64,000 nt of DNA from an uncultured Acidimicrobiales bacterium (GCA_938002965.1 CALKZY010000003.1:1-64000); one strand, 5' to 3'; positions 34,145 through 44,211 are shown, counted from the first letter of the stretch. Numbers and translations: made by a program. The notes: generated from the letters alone by a model not told the origin.

Positions 34145-35526
34145 AGTCCGGCGCCTTGAGGTTGGAGTTGAGTAATCAGCTGCCGGGCACCTTGACGTCC
34201 GCTGTCGATACAAGCCGGGATCCCAATGCCGTCATAGGCGGCGCCGACGAGTGCCACATTCGGGTGTTGTTCTTGCATCTCGGTTCTGATGGCGTCGACT
34301 TTCGATCGATGTCCTGGTTCGTATTGCGGTAGCGCATGGTCCCAACGGTGGACCCTGGTTCGCACCGGCCGTCCGGCGATCGGGACTACTGCGCCCAGCT
34401 CGTCCAGCAGCGTGCTCACCAGCGTTTCGTCGTCCAACCGGTTGGCGCGATCGTCACCGTAACGGCCGGAGGTCAAACGCAACAGCACGGTGTCGGGGTT
34501 TCGATAGTGATCCCATTTGGAGCTGAGCCATGTGCAGGCTGTGAGGTGGGTACCGCCTGCCGCCGGGAAGAGAATACCGGAGGTGTCGAGTTCGGCTTCG
34601 AGGGCGCTCTTGGCTACTTCAATGGTTACCTGCGACACGCTGGCGTACGCCATGTCGACGATCGGGGCGGCAGCCATGACCACCGCATCATGGGAATGGG
34701 TCGCCGTGCTGAGGCCGGCATGGCTGTTGAGGTCGAATCGACTGTTGAGGTGCAGCGCTGCAGGAACGAAGCCCGAATCTTCGCTGGGTACTGTCAGCCG
34801 ATTCACCAGGGCGTCAACGAGGCGTTGCACTCCTCCGGGCAGGCTGAAGAACACCGGGGCGGCCCGCTCGGTACCCAAGGTTGGGCCGCTCCGATTGCGG
34901 AGGGCGGCCACTCCTCGGATCAGCGAACCGTGTTCGATTAGGGCAGTCGCCAGTTGGGGGGCTGCCGACCGGAGGCTGAGGCGGTCGATGTTGGAGGCGT
35001 TGATCCCTCCGATGAGAGGAGCGATGAGGCGGTCGGTTAGTTCGTCGCCCAGGCGCTGTCTGCATACTTCGCCGACCGATGGGTCGTGGCGGCCTTCACT
35101 CAGTTCTGGATTAACACCCATGTCGAGGTCATCGGCTGCTCGCTGTTTGCCTTGCTCCGATAGCAGTTCGGATCGGTCGAGAACCGCTGGGTCGGTGGGG
35201 ATGCCGAATACGGTTCCAGGTGGCAGTTCGTGCAACCGGCCGTCGAAGCAGATGTAGGCCGGGATTTTCGACGCCGGGTGAACAACTTCGTCGGCCAGTC
35301 CGAGGGTACGAACCATGTCCATCCCGGCGGCCGCCCTGGCCAAGATGGCGTCGGGGCCAGCGTCAACTGGCCTTGCATTTGCGTCCTCGCCGACGGTGGA
35401 GGTGAAGATCTTGCCGCCCCAACGGTTGGAGGCTTCGTGGACATCCACCAACCATCCGGCTTGTTGGAACTCAAACGCCGCGCTCAGCCCAGCGATACCT
35501 CCTCCAACGACTAGCGCTCGCTTCAC
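34141..35526 (-). CDS. hemY: Coproporphyrinogen/protoporphyrinogen III oxidase (HemY/CgoX type)
   Basis: 461 aa, GTG start overlapping the hemE stop by four bases. FAD-binding start ALVVGGGIAGLSAAFEFQ with the downstream RWGGKI, and a C-terminal HRWDHALPQYEPGH and NVALVGAAYDGIGIPACIDS, identify the HemY family of FAD-dependent oxidases. Because hemQ is also present, the likely substrate is coproporphyrinogen III, oxidised to coproporphyrin III before iron insertion. Lies between hemE and lnt in one operon. Confidence 0.92.
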   Translation of the reverse strand: MKRALVVGGGIAGLSAAFEFQQAGWLVDVHEASNRWGGKIFTSTVGEDANARPVDAGPDAILARAAAGMDMVRTLGLADEVVHPASKIPAYICFDGRLHELPPGTVFGIPTDPAVLDRSELLSEQGKQRAADDLDMGVNPELSEGRHDPSVGEVCRQRLGDELTDRLIAPLIGGINASNIDRLSLRSAAPQLATALIEHGSLIRGVAALRNRSGPTLGTERAAPVFFSLPGGVQRLVDALVNRLTVPSEDSGFVPAALHLNSRFDLNSHAGLSTATHSHDAVVMAAAPIVDMAYASVSQVTIEVAKSALEAELDTSGILFPAAGGTHLTACTWLSSKWDHYRNPDTVLLRLTSGRYGDDRANRLDDETLVSTLLDELGAVVPIAGRPVRTRVHRWDHALPQYEPGHRSKVDAIRTEMQEQHPNVALVGAAYDGIGIPACIDSGRQGARQLITQLQPQGAGL

Positions 35527-36653
35527 CGGGCGGCAGGACTTTCGCTGCCTCCGGCAGTACTCTCGCTGCCTCCGGCAGTACCTACGGCGTGTACCAGTTC
35601 GACCACTTTGGCGAGGATGTTAGGATCGGACTCGGGCAGTACACCGTGTCCTAGGTTGAAGATGTGTCCGGGGTGTCCGTCGTTGTCAGCCAGCACTCGT
35701 CGGACTTCTGGTTCAACCGCTTCCCATGAAGAAGAGCACAGGGCGGGATCCAGGTTTCCCTGCAGGGCTACTCGGCCGCCGGTTCGTTCTCTGGCTACAG
35801 CGAGAGGGGTGCGCCAGTCGACGCCGACGACGTCGGCGCCGACGTCGGCCATCTGGTCGAGCAGCTCGCCGGTGTTCACCCCGAAGTGGAATCGAGGAAC
35901 ATCGAGGTCGGCCATGGCGGACATGATCTTAGCGCTGTGGGGGGCTACCCATTCCCGGTAGTGTTCGGGTCGCACTATCCCGGCCCACGAGTCAAACAGT
36001 TGAACGGCCGAGGCGCCTGCTTTAACCTGGGCGGTGAGGGTGGCGATGGCAAGATCGGCCAGGCGGTCACACAGTTGGTGCCACAACTCGGTGTCGCCGA
36101 CCATCAGGCCTTTGACTTTCGTGTAATTGCGCGACGGCCGGCCTTCGATCAGGTAGGCGGCCAATGTGAATGGCGCTCCGGCGAAGCCAATGACGGGAAC
36201 CGGGTGACCGGGGCTTCCTGCATCGTCGTGTCCTGCGGTGGCCAGCTCGGACACCAGGTTCTTGATGGTTTGGGCCTGAAACGGAAGATCGGCGTCGGGG
36301 TCGAGGGGACGGAGGCGCTTCAGGTCATTGGCCGAGGCGAACGGTTGCTCAACGGTGGGCCCGATGCCTGGGGTAATGTCCACCCCGAATCCAGCCGCCC
36401 ACAATGGGGTCACGATGTCGCTGAACAAGATGGCGGCGTCCACCCCGTAGCGTCGGACCGGTTGCAGCGTGATCTCGGTGGCTCGATCAGGGTCGGCTAT
36501 GGCGTTGAGAATTGAGCCTTCGCCCCGAACAGCTTTGTATTCCGGGAGTGAACGCCCGGCCTGACGTTGAAACCAAACAGGTACCCGCCGGCCAGGTTGT
36601 TGGGCTGCTGCTCGCAGGAGCGGAAGGACGGGGCTGGACTGCGCTTCTTGCAC
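35523..36653 (-). CDS. hemE: Uroporphyrinogen decarboxylase HemE
   Basis: 376 aa, GTG start. The signature PVWFQRQAGRSLPEY near residue 24, AILFSDIVTPLWAAGFGVD and VALQGNLDPALC near the C-terminus are typical of HemE, which converts uroporphyrinogen III to coproporphyrinogen III. The last ~15 residues are an unusual tail, GGSESTAGGSESPAAR, encoded by a 21-bp tandem duplication, and lie beyond the normal end of the family. First gene of the hemE-hemY-lnt operon. Diverges from the HelR-like gene. Confidence 0.95.
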   Translation of the reverse strand: MQEAQSSPVLPLLRAAAQQPGRRVPVWFQRQAGRSLPEYKAVRGEGSILNAIADPDRATEITLQPVRRYGVDAAILFSDIVTPLWAAGFGVDITPGIGPTVEQPFASANDLKRLRPLDPDADLPFQAQTIKNLVSELATAGHDDAGSPGHPVPVIGFAGAPFTLAAYLIEGRPSRNYTKVKGLMVGDTELWHQLCDRLADLAIATLTAQVKAGASAVQLFDSWAGIVRPEHYREWVAPHSAKIMSAMADLDVPRFHFGVNTGELLDQMADVGADVVGVDWRTPLAVARERTGGRVALQGNLDPALCSSSWEAVEPEVRRVLADNDGHPGHIFNLGHGVLPESDPNILAKVVELVHAVGTAGGSESTAGGSESPAAR

Positions 36654-36766
36654 CTCTTGAGCGTATCCGGCCCTGGTGTGGCCCAGCCGGGCCCGTAGGT
36701 CCCGTGAACGGCTCCGATAGAATAGGTAGTCCCCTAAAATCTCGAGCGAGGATTATCCGGATCGCG

Positions 36767-38881
36767 GTGACAGACAGACATCCTGAAGTGGAAGCCGAGC
36801 AGGCCCATGTTGACCGGGCCTACGAGCGGTTGGAGGAGACCCGACAGGAAGCGGTACGCCTGAAAGACACAATTCAGGTTGGTCGAGGCGGTACCTATCA
36901 GGCCCGCTGGGAACGCGAGGTCTTCTACGAGAACATCGCTAACCGTCTGCGCGAGCTGGATCTTGGCGATCGGTCGTTGTGTTTCGGCCGTATTGACCAA
37001 TCCGACGATGCCGGAGCAGGCAGCTATCACATTGGCCGCATTGCCGTCGCCAGCGAGGACCGTGAGCCTCTGATCGTCGATTGGCGGGCTCCTGTTGCTG
37101 AGTCGTTTTATCGGGCCACCGGCAGCGATCACCAGGGTCTTGTTCGGCGACGGCACTTCACCAGCCGGGGCCGAACCGTGTTGGATCTGGAGGACGAGTT
37201 CTTCGGGGAGGCCGCAGTTCAGGGGAGGGTGACGGTTAACGGTCGTGAGCTACGTGGCGCCGGAGCCCTGGTGCACGCGTTGGGCGAGAATCGCACCGGC
37301 CAGCTGTCCGACATCGTTGGTACCATCCAGGCCGAGCAGGACGAGATTATCCGTTCGGGCCTCCACGGCGTGTTGGTAGTCCAAGGAGGCCCTGGCACGG
37401 GCAAAACGGTGGTTGCCCTGCATCGCGCCGCGTACCTTTTGTACACCCACCGCTTTCCGCTTGAGGGCCAGGGCGTGCTGGTCATTGGGCCCAACAAACT
37501 GTTTCTCGGTTACATCGAGCAGGTGTTGCCGTCGTTGGGCGAAGCCGGCGTGGATCTGGCCGTCCTGGCTGACCTAATTCCGTCGGTCCGAGTGGCTGGT
37601 CGAGATGACAGCGCGGCTGCTCGCATCAAAGGTGACTTGCGGATGGTCAACCTGATTCGTCGAGCGGTACGGGACCGTGAGCGACCGTGGCGAGCCGACT
37701 TGATCGTGCCGATGGGGGCCCGCAAGATTCGGGTTCCGGCGGCTGAGTCGGAGCGGATCATCAAAGAAGCCCGTCGCCGTTTCCGCACACACAACGCGGC
37801 CCGCGAGTTTGTGGTCAGCGAGGTATTCGAGGCGCTGGCGGCCAATCATCCCGACGGGGTTTCGGCCGACATGGTGGCCGACCAGGTTGGTCATTCGATT
37901 GAGGTTCGTGAGGCGCTGATGTGGATGTGGCCGGTGTTGACACCGGCCCAGCTGGTGCACGACCTGTACGGTTCACCGGGCTTGATTCGTTCAGCGTCCG
38001 GTTCGTCAGGCAAGTTTGCGCTGTCGGACGCCGAGCAGAAGGCGCTGTATCGTCCGTGGCAACCGGACAAAGTGGTCGACGGGTTTGTGTGGTCGGTCGA
38101 CGATGTTCCGGTGTTGGACGAAGCGTTGGAGCGCGTCGGTTCTCGACCGAAGCGCAAGGTGGACGACGAGATTCGCACGTTCGGGCACATCGTGGTTGAT
38201 GAGGCGCAGGATCTCTCCCCGATGCAGCTTCGGATGTTGACTCGTCGCTCGTTGAACGGGTCGATGACCATTGTCGGCGACATCGCTCAGTCAACTGGAG
38301 CGTGGCCTCATGCCGACTGGGACGAGATTCTTGAGCATCTTCCCGAAAAGCGGGAGCCGCGCCGTACTGAACTCACGGTGGGCTACCGGATTCCCGGTCC
38401 TTCGATGGATCTGGCCGCCCGCGTTCTCGTTCATGCCGCTCCCAACTTGAAACCACCGGTGTCGGTGCGCTCCGAAGGCGACGAGCCGAAGTTTGTCTCC
38501 ACGTCGGACTTGGTTGCCGGCACGGTTCGCGAAGCGGTTCGAGAGTCAGGCGAAGGTCAGGCAGGCAACGTTGCGGTCATTGTGCCCCGGTCGATGGTTG
38601 ACACCGTTCACCAGGGTTTCGCCGATGCTGGCGTCATCGCCGGCCGTGCGCCACGTGATGGCTTGTCCTATCCGATCACGGTTGTTCCCGTGAATGTGGT
38701 CAAGGGCCTTGAAGTCGATGTGGCTGTCGTAGTTGAACCCGCCGCCATCTTGGCGGAGGAACCGCAACCGGCCCGCTCGTTGTATGTGGCTTGTACCCGG
38801 GCTACAAAGCGACTCTTGGCCGTTCACGCCGAACCGTTGCCCGACATGTTGGTCACTCCGGCTAACTCGACGAAGCCTTAG
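36767..38881 (+). CDS. HelD/HelR-type RNA polymerase-associated superfamily I ATPase
   Basis: 704 aa from a GTG at 36767; the frame is open upstream into hemE. The first ~70 residues form a coiled-coil (VEAEQAHVDRAYERLEETRQ), followed by LIVDWRAPVAESFYRATGSD, a diagnostic HelD block. Walker A is VQGGPGTGKTVVALHRAAYL at about residues 203-222. Walker B is HIVVDEAQDLSPMQLRMLTR. The UvrD-like C-terminus ends SLYVACTRATKRLLAVH. HelD proteins pull stalled RNA polymerase off DNA; actinobacterial HelR displaces rifampicin and gives resistance. Length and domain order fit this class. Ends 4 nt inside the convergent hydrolase gene. Confidence 0.88.
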   Translation: MTDRHPEVEAEQAHVDRAYERLEETRQEAVRLKDTIQVGRGGTYQARWEREVFYENIANRLRELDLGDRSLCFGRIDQSDDAGAGSYHIGRIAVASEDREPLIVDWRAPVAESFYRATGSDHQGLVRRRHFTSRGRTVLDLEDEFFGEAAVQGRVTVNGRELRGAGALVHALGENRTGQLSDIVGTIQAEQDEIIRSGLHGVLVVQGGPGTGKTVVALHRAAYLLYTHRFPLEGQGVLVIGPNKLFLGYIEQVLPSLGEAGVDLAVLADLIPSVRVAGRDDSAAARIKGDLRMVNLIRRAVRDRERPWRADLIVPMGARKIRVPAAESERIIKEARRRFRTHNAAREFVVSEVFEALAANHPDGVSADMVADQVGHSIEVREALMWMWPVLTPAQLVHDLYGSPGLIRSASGSSGKFALSDAEQKALYRPWQPDKVVDGFVWSVDDVPVLDEALERVGSRPKRKVDDEIRTFGHIVVDEAQDLSPMQLRMLTRRSLNGSMTIVGDIAQSTGAWPHADWDEILEHLPEKREPRRTELTVGYRIPGPSMDLAARVLVHAAPNLKPPVSVRSEGDEPKFVSTSDLVAGTVREAVRESGEGQAGNVAVIVPRSMVDTVHQGFADAGVIAGRAPRDGLSYPITVVPVNVVKGLEVDVAVVVEPAAILAEEPQPARSLYVACTRATKRLLAVHAEPLPDMLVTPANSTKP

Positions 38882-39780
38882 ACGAACAGAGCGGCCAGGG
38901 CCGAGGCCACGGCGTCTGCCCCACCATCGCCGACGAGGATCGTGTAGTGGTTGGTGTCGTCAACCAGTTCAGGGCAGAGGTGGGGCAACCTGGCCGTGGC
39001 TTCGACGATCTGAGCTTTGGGGTACAGGCCTGGTGTCTGGTCGACAAGGCCCCGTGGCGACCACAACAGGGTGGTGGGGTTGGCGATGCGGTCGATAGCC
39101 GATGACGACTCCGGGTCAATGATGGCTGCGCCACCGTCTGCGATGACTGCGTCTTTGTTCACACTCGACCGGACCTGTCCGTCGCTGTCGTGTGCCGCGT
39201 CGTATCGCACGTAGGCTTCGGCCGCTGGCCACCACTGGTTGGCGGGGGGCTGGAAGGCTGGGTGCTGGACGAAGAAGTCGACGTACTCGTCCTCGTTGCC
39301 CCATCGTTGGTCGAGACGGGCCAGGGCGGGGCCGATGACGGCGCCTACGGCCTGCTCGGGGTCGATGTCAGGTGGCAGGTCGATTTCGAATGGGAGTCCG
39401 CCGTCAACCAGGACCAACTGTTCCACTCGGTCCAGATGACGCTCGGCAGCCAAGGCCACCACAAACCCTCCCATCGAGTGTCCGGCCAGGTGGGCTGAGG
39501 CCAACCCGAGTGAGTCGAGGACCGACATCAGATCGTCGGCGTGAGCCCCTAGACCGAATGGGCCCGGGATGTCGGCACTGCCCGCTCGACCCCGGTGGTC
39601 GAGAGCCACCAAGGAGACATCGCCTTCAGTGGACTCGACCAACTTGCGGCCCACGAGATCCCATGACATGTGGTTGGCCGTGATTCCGTGCGAGGCGACG
39701 ACAATGTGGTCGCCGGTTCCCCAGCGGCCCATTACTAGTTCGCCGCCTCGAGTGGGTGTTGAGGTGCGGGTGTACGCCAT
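38878..39780 (-). CDS. Alpha/beta hydrolase
   Basis: 300 aa from an ATG at 39780. HIVVASHGITANHMSWDLVG is the oxyanion region. The nucleophile elbow is AGHSMGG near residue 97, and the C-terminal DDTNHYTILVG supplies the catalytic His. VALDHRGRAGSADIPG is also typical. Substrate unknown; annotated relatives act as esterases or epoxide-type hydrolases. The convergent stop overlaps that of the HelR-like gene by four bases. Confidence 0.85.
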   Translation of the reverse strand: MAYTRTSTPTRGGELVMGRWGTGDHIVVASHGITANHMSWDLVGRKLVESTEGDVSLVALDHRGRAGSADIPGPFGLGAHADDLMSVLDSLGLASAHLAGHSMGGFVVALAAERHLDRVEQLVLVDGGLPFEIDLPPDIDPEQAVGAVIGPALARLDQRWGNEDEYVDFFVQHPAFQPPANQWWPAAEAYVRYDAAHDSDGQVRSSVNKDAVIADGGAAIIDPESSSAIDRIANPTTLLWSPRGLVDQTPGLYPKAQIVEATARLPHLCPELVDDTNHYTILVGDGGADAVASALAALFV

Positions 39781-39950
39781 CTCGGTTTCGCTACATGTCA
39801 CAGTTGCTGACGTTAGTCGAACGGCGCGCGCCGCTTCGCGTGGATTTCCTCGATGGGTTGACAAGCAGGTTGAGGCATGTTTGCTTAGTAATTGGATTCA
39901 CCGTCGCTGGTACCTTTGTTGAGTAGGCAGCCGCTGCATCCTCTGAGCGA

Positions 39951-41438
39951 ATGCGGGCGGGAAAGGGACTTCGAGGCTTGACGAAGTTGGGTGAGTCTAA
40001 GCTTGCTGCGCTCTTGCAGGGCGCGATCACGTCGTTGGTGCTCGCCGTTGCTGGTTTGGCCGCTGCTGCCATTGGGATCGTGGACTGGTTGTCAGCTCTG
40101 GTGGCTGTTTTGGCGTCGCTGGTCTGTGGCGTTACCGCTGGCCTGTTTCGAACGCGTATGGTTCCCGACGTGGCTTCCCAGTTGGGTCGGATCACAACGT
40201 CAGTTTTGTGGGGTGTTGCCGCAGCAGCCGTTGTCCGCCGTTCGGCTGACGGTGGCCTGGACCTGAGCGCGTGGGTTGGTTTGTTTGTCGCTTCGGTGGC
40301 AGGCATGACGGTCGGCATTATGGCTGCGTCGTATTTGTTGAAGCGCTTGTGGGCTACGGGCTCGCTCCGCTCGAAAGCGATCGTGGTTGGTTCTACGGGA
40401 CTGGCTTCGGAGTTGGCGGCTGAGTTGACGGTGCGGCCCTCGAACGGGGTTGATGTGGCTTCGGTCATCAACAGCGACGAGTTCCCTCCTACTGGATTGG
40501 TTCTGCGAGAGCGCGTGGCTGACATCGTCGGACGTACCGACGCCTCTCGGCTCATTGTCGCTCCGTTCACCGAGGAGTCGAATGCGGTGCTCCGAGTCGC
40601 CCGGTGGGCGGCGGCTGAAGGATTGGCCGTCTATGTTGTGCCCCGGCTGTATGAGACTGGTGTCGGCCTGGATTCGCTGTCCCCTGATCGGGTGCGGGGC
40701 TATCCGTTGGTTCGTGTCCAGCGTTCGGCCCACCCGTTCCTGGCGTTGAAGATCAAGCGCCTGTTTGATGTTTTGGTGTCGGCCACCGGCCTGTTCGTAT
40801 TGTCTCCGATTCTGTTGTTGGCGGCCTTGGCGGTAAGGGTTTCCAGTCCTGGCCCGATTCTCTTCCGGCAGGAGCGCATTGGTTTGAACGGCGAGCCGAT
40901 CACGATCAGCAAGTTTCGTTCCATGACCATTTCTGGTGACCCCGACAACGAGTGGACATCAGAGTCCAGGGTGACGCTGGTTGGTTCGGTGCTGCGGCGG
41001 ACGGCGATTGATGAGTTGCCGCAGTTGTTGTCGATTCTGAGGGGCGACATGAGTCTGGTCGGACCTCGCCCTGAGCGTCCGGCGTTCGTCGAAGAGTTCC
41101 GCAGCGTCCACGATGACTACGATGACCGCCACCGGATGCCGGTGGGTTTGACCGGTCTTGCTCAAGTGGTTGGACTGGTGGGCGACACGCCGATTTCCGA
41201 GCGGGTCAAATACGACAACCTGTACATCGATCAGTGGTCGCTCTGGGGCGACGTGCAGATTATTGTCAAGACCATCTGGTCGATCGTGAATCAACGTAGA
41301 TACAAGCAACAGCAGGTTGATCTCGCCAGGGCCATCGAGGAAGTGTCGGGTTCGATGTCCGCCAGCGACAACGTGGTCATTGACTTGTCGAAGGATCAAC
41401 TCGCGGTATATGAAAAATCACCCGAGGTCATCCGTTAG
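39951..41438 (+). CDS. Polyprenyl-phosphate sugar-1-phosphate transferase (exopolysaccharide priming enzyme)
   Basis: 495 aa. Four to five N-terminal helices (LVLAVAGLAAAAIGIVDWLS and following), a CoA-binding-like central domain (SKAIVVGSTGLASELAAELT), then the bacterial sugar transferase domain. That domain starts LKIKRLFDVLVSATGLFVLS and carries GEPITISKFRSM, LRRTAIDELPQLLSILRGDM and SLVGPRPERPAFVEEF. It moves a sugar-1-phosphate from a UDP-sugar onto undecaprenyl phosphate to begin repeat-unit synthesis. First gene of the polysaccharide locus. In the WbaP/CpsE class. Confidence 0.93.
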   Translation: MRAGKGLRGLTKLGESKLAALLQGAITSLVLAVAGLAAAAIGIVDWLSALVAVLASLVCGVTAGLFRTRMVPDVASQLGRITTSVLWGVAAAAVVRRSADGGLDLSAWVGLFVASVAGMTVGIMAASYLLKRLWATGSLRSKAIVVGSTGLASELAAELTVRPSNGVDVASVINSDEFPPTGLVLRERVADIVGRTDASRLIVAPFTEESNAVLRVARWAAAEGLAVYVVPRLYETGVGLDSLSPDRVRGYPLVRVQRSAHPFLALKIKRLFDVLVSATGLFVLSPILLLAALAVRVSSPGPILFRQERIGLNGEPITISKFRSMTISGDPDNEWTSESRVTLVGSVLRRTAIDELPQLLSILRGDMSLVGPRPERPAFVEEFRSVHDDYDDRHRMPVGLTGLAQVVGLVGDTPISERVKYDNLYIDQWSLWGDVQIIVKTIWSIVNQRRYKQQQVDLARAIEEVSGSMSASDNVVIDLSKDQLAVYEKSPEVIR

Positions 41439-41684
41439 TCGTCGTTGTCCGGCTAGCATCGCTAACGACATAGGGAGTGATCCACCGCCGTAACGCCGCA
41501 TCGGTCCTCCATCTCGGGTCTCGCAGTCCCCCAGGGCCTGCTCTGGGTTGCGCTTTGTGCTGTTCGGTTTGCACTGATTCGGGTGTGCTTGTTTTTGCGG
41601 CTGGCGATTGGCTGCGTTGATTTGTCGCGCTTGCGTTCCCGGTGTCAAGGCAACTAAGGCGAACTAGTGAAAGGGCGAGAGAAC

Positions 41685-43169
41685 ATGCGGCTCTCCGGCA
41701 ACAGCGACAAGACGGCTTTGATCGACGGGGACAACAACGTCTCGGTTTCGTACGGTCAGCTATTCGACTTGGTCGAGGCCAGGGTGAAACGGCTCGGTCT
41801 CGAAACGACATTCGGTTCCGACGGCGGGGCCCGGTGCGGTGAGTTGGTGTTCTTAAGTTTCTTGCCGACCGTCGAAGCCATCGTCGACTATCTGGCGGTT
41901 CGAGCGGTGGGAGCGCCGACGATGCTGCTTGATCCTCGAACCTCAACCGAGACCATCAACCGCCTGTCCGAGCGCTATCAGCCGACCTTGATTCTGCGCT
42001 CACCGGTTCCCCCGTTGGGCTACAGCCCGGTGAACAACAGCTTCGACATGTTCCGCCCGACGGTGTCGGTTCCGCCGGTGCAACTGGATTCCGACGTTGC
42101 GCTCTTGATGCCGACGTCGGCCAGCACGGGCAACCCGAAGATGGTTCAGCTGAGCGAAGAGAACCTGAACCACAATGCCCGGGCCATCGTTGATGCTCTT
42201 GGTATCTCCCCCGAGGAGCGTGGTTTGGCCTGCCTCCCATTGTTCTACTCGTTCGGGTTGTCGGTTCTGAACAGTCATCTTGAGGCTGGAGCGACCACGG
42301 TGCTCACAGGGCTCAGCCCGGTTCAAGCTGGTTTCTGGGGCCTGATGGGCCGCCATGCGGTCACGTCGGTTCCGGCGGTTCCGTATTCGTTCCAGATGTT
42401 CAAGCGGGTGGGCATGTTGGATATGAAGCTGCCGCATCTGCGTTACGTGTGTCAGGCTGGTGGCCCGGTGTCAGAGGAGACAGTGGGGGAGTTCCACCGC
42501 TTCCTGGAGGCGACAGGCAAGCAACTGTTGTTGATGTACGGGCAGACCGAAGCCACGGCTCGCATGTCTGTATTGTCGTCGGAAGAGGTGGCTGATCACG
42601 GTCGGTCAGTGGGTTACGCGTTGAGCGACGGTTCGTTCCGCATTGATTCACCTGACGACGATGGCGTTGGCCAGATCATGTATTCGGGACCGAACGTGAT
42701 GTTGGGCTACGCCGGGGGTCGTGGCGATGTCGGTGTTCGCACCGTTGAAGGCGAATTGGCCACCGGGGATCTCGGCCACGCGAATGATGATGGTCGATTG
42801 ACGGTGACAGGTCGGATGAGTCGGGTGGCCAAGGTGTTTGGTCATCGAGTCGACCTTGATGATGTGGAGCGTATTCTTGGACTTGATACTGACTCCGCTG
42901 CGGTGGCCGGCGGGGAGCGTATTCATGTGTTCGTCGCCGATCCGGATCTGACACCGACGGCATGGCAGGAGCGCTCGTCGCTCGTGGCTCGGCGTCACCG
43001 GGCAGCCAGTGACGATTCGGCCACGGCACGGGCACGCAAGGTGGTGGCCGAACTGGAGCGCCGTCTTGAGGTGCCGCCAAGGACGGTTGTGGTGACGCCG
43101 CTGTCTTCTCTGCCGACCACGGCGACCGGCAAGGTTGACTATCAGAGTCTGTACGAGGTTGTTGGCTAG
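41685..43169 (+). CDS. AMP-forming acyl-CoA synthetase-like enzyme
   Basis: 494 aa from an ATG at 41685 after AAAGGGCGAGAG; a GTG at 41667 is possible. The ATP-binding loop is MPTSASTGNPKMVQLSEENL, the A5 motif YGQTEATARMSV, the A7-A8 region ATGDLGHANDDGRLTVTGRM, and the C-terminal catalytic Lys is in TATGKVDY. It activates a carboxylic acid as an adenylate, probably for transfer to CoA or a carrier. Located between a priming transferase and a GT2, it may supply an acyl or amino-acyl decoration of the polysaccharide. Substrate unknown. Confidence 0.85.
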   Translation: MRLSGNSDKTALIDGDNNVSVSYGQLFDLVEARVKRLGLETTFGSDGGARCGELVFLSFLPTVEAIVDYLAVRAVGAPTMLLDPRTSTETINRLSERYQPTLILRSPVPPLGYSPVNNSFDMFRPTVSVPPVQLDSDVALLMPTSASTGNPKMVQLSEENLNHNARAIVDALGISPEERGLACLPLFYSFGLSVLNSHLEAGATTVLTGLSPVQAGFWGLMGRHAVTSVPAVPYSFQMFKRVGMLDMKLPHLRYVCQAGGPVSEETVGEFHRFLEATGKQLLLMYGQTEATARMSVLSSEEVADHGRSVGYALSDGSFRIDSPDDDGVGQIMYSGPNVMLGYAGGRGDVGVRTVEGELATGDLGHANDDGRLTVTGRMSRVAKVFGHRVDLDDVERILGLDTDSAAVAGGERIHVFVADPDLTPTAWQERSSLVARRHRAASDDSATARARKVVAELERRLEVPPRTVVVTPLSSLPTTATGKVDYQSLYEVVG

Positions 43170-43312
43170 CCAGGCGGAGGGTGGCCGCGGTCAGTTTGAC
43201 GCGACGGGGGCCTTGATCGGACCCGGGTAGGCTTCTTGTCGGGCGATCGGTCGTTGACCGCGAGAGCGGCGTCTTGGTCGCCAGACGGTAGGTACAACTT
43301 CGGACGGTGTAG

Positions 43313-44182
43313 ATGGTCGAACTCTCAGTTGTGGTCCCCACGGTCGGGAGGTCGTTGCTTGCCGACACGGTGCGCTCAGTCACTGAGTCGGCTGAACGCG
43401 CCGGATTGACCGACGAGGTTGAGTTGATCGTCGCTGACCAAAGCGGCGATGTTGCCGCTGATGACCTGGACTCCAGTCTTCGCATCTCAGTCCATCACAG
43501 CGATACCGTCGGAGCTTCGATCAACCGCAATCACGGTGTGGCGCACGCTATCGGTGGAATGGTTGCCTTCATAGACGATGACTGCGTAGCCGATCCCGAT
43601 TGGATTGGGGCACTCCACATCGGAGCGGCTCGCCATCCCGAGCGTATTGCAACCGGTCAGGTCATCAGTACCGGCGACGACGACAAGACTCCTTCGACGA
43701 TTTCACTGACGGATGAGGAGACGCTGGTCAAGCCCATTCCCGATTGCTGGCGCCTCTATACCGGAAACATGGTGGTGGACAGGGTCGCCTTTTTGGCCGT
43801 GGGTGGGTTCGACGAGAGGTTTCGCGGCACCGCTCAGGATGCTGACTTTGCCTACCGGTGGCTGTCGTCTGGGCGGGAGATGGCATACCTACCAACTCTT
43901 CGGGTGTTCCACCAGGACTGGCGAACCTCATCAGAGGCCGCCGACGTTGAGCGCCGCTACGAACGTGGTGCAGGGTTTCTTTTCGGCCTTCATGTGGTGG
44001 ACTCCCCCCACTTCAGACGTTCGGCTGTAAAGACTGTCAGGCGAGCGGTGCGGGCCAGATCGTTCAGCCCGACGGCCCGAGGTCTGGTTGACGGGCTCGT
44101 CCAGTTGACACGTTCCCGCTTGGCCTCGTGGGACGGTTCCCAGTCGGAGTGGCTTGCCTGCGCCCGTCCGTGCATCCGTTGA
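43313..44182 (+). CDS. GT2 family glycosyltransferase
   Basis: 289 aa. Starts ELSVVVPTVGRSLLADTVRS; the metal-binding DxD motif is VAFIDDDCVAD, and the acceptor region has FLAVGGFDERFRGTAQDADF and RWLSSGREMAYLPTLRVFHQ. GT-A fold, inverting. It probably adds a sugar to the lipid-linked repeat unit in this locus. 143 nt after the synthetase gene. Confidence 0.88.
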   Translation: MVELSVVVPTVGRSLLADTVRSVTESAERAGLTDEVELIVADQSGDVAADDLDSSLRISVHHSDTVGASINRNHGVAHAIGGMVAFIDDDCVADPDWIGALHIGAARHPERIATGQVISTGDDDKTPSTISLTDEETLVKPIPDCWRLYTGNMVVDRVAFLAVGGFDERFRGTAQDADFAYRWLSSGREMAYLPTLRVFHQDWRTSSEAADVERRYERGAGFLFGLHVVDSPHFRRSAVKTVRRAVRARSFSPTARGLVDGLVQLTRSRLASWDGSQSEWLACARPCIR

Positions 44183-44211
44183 TTGCAGGTGCTTGTGTCG
44201 TCGTGTGCCTG

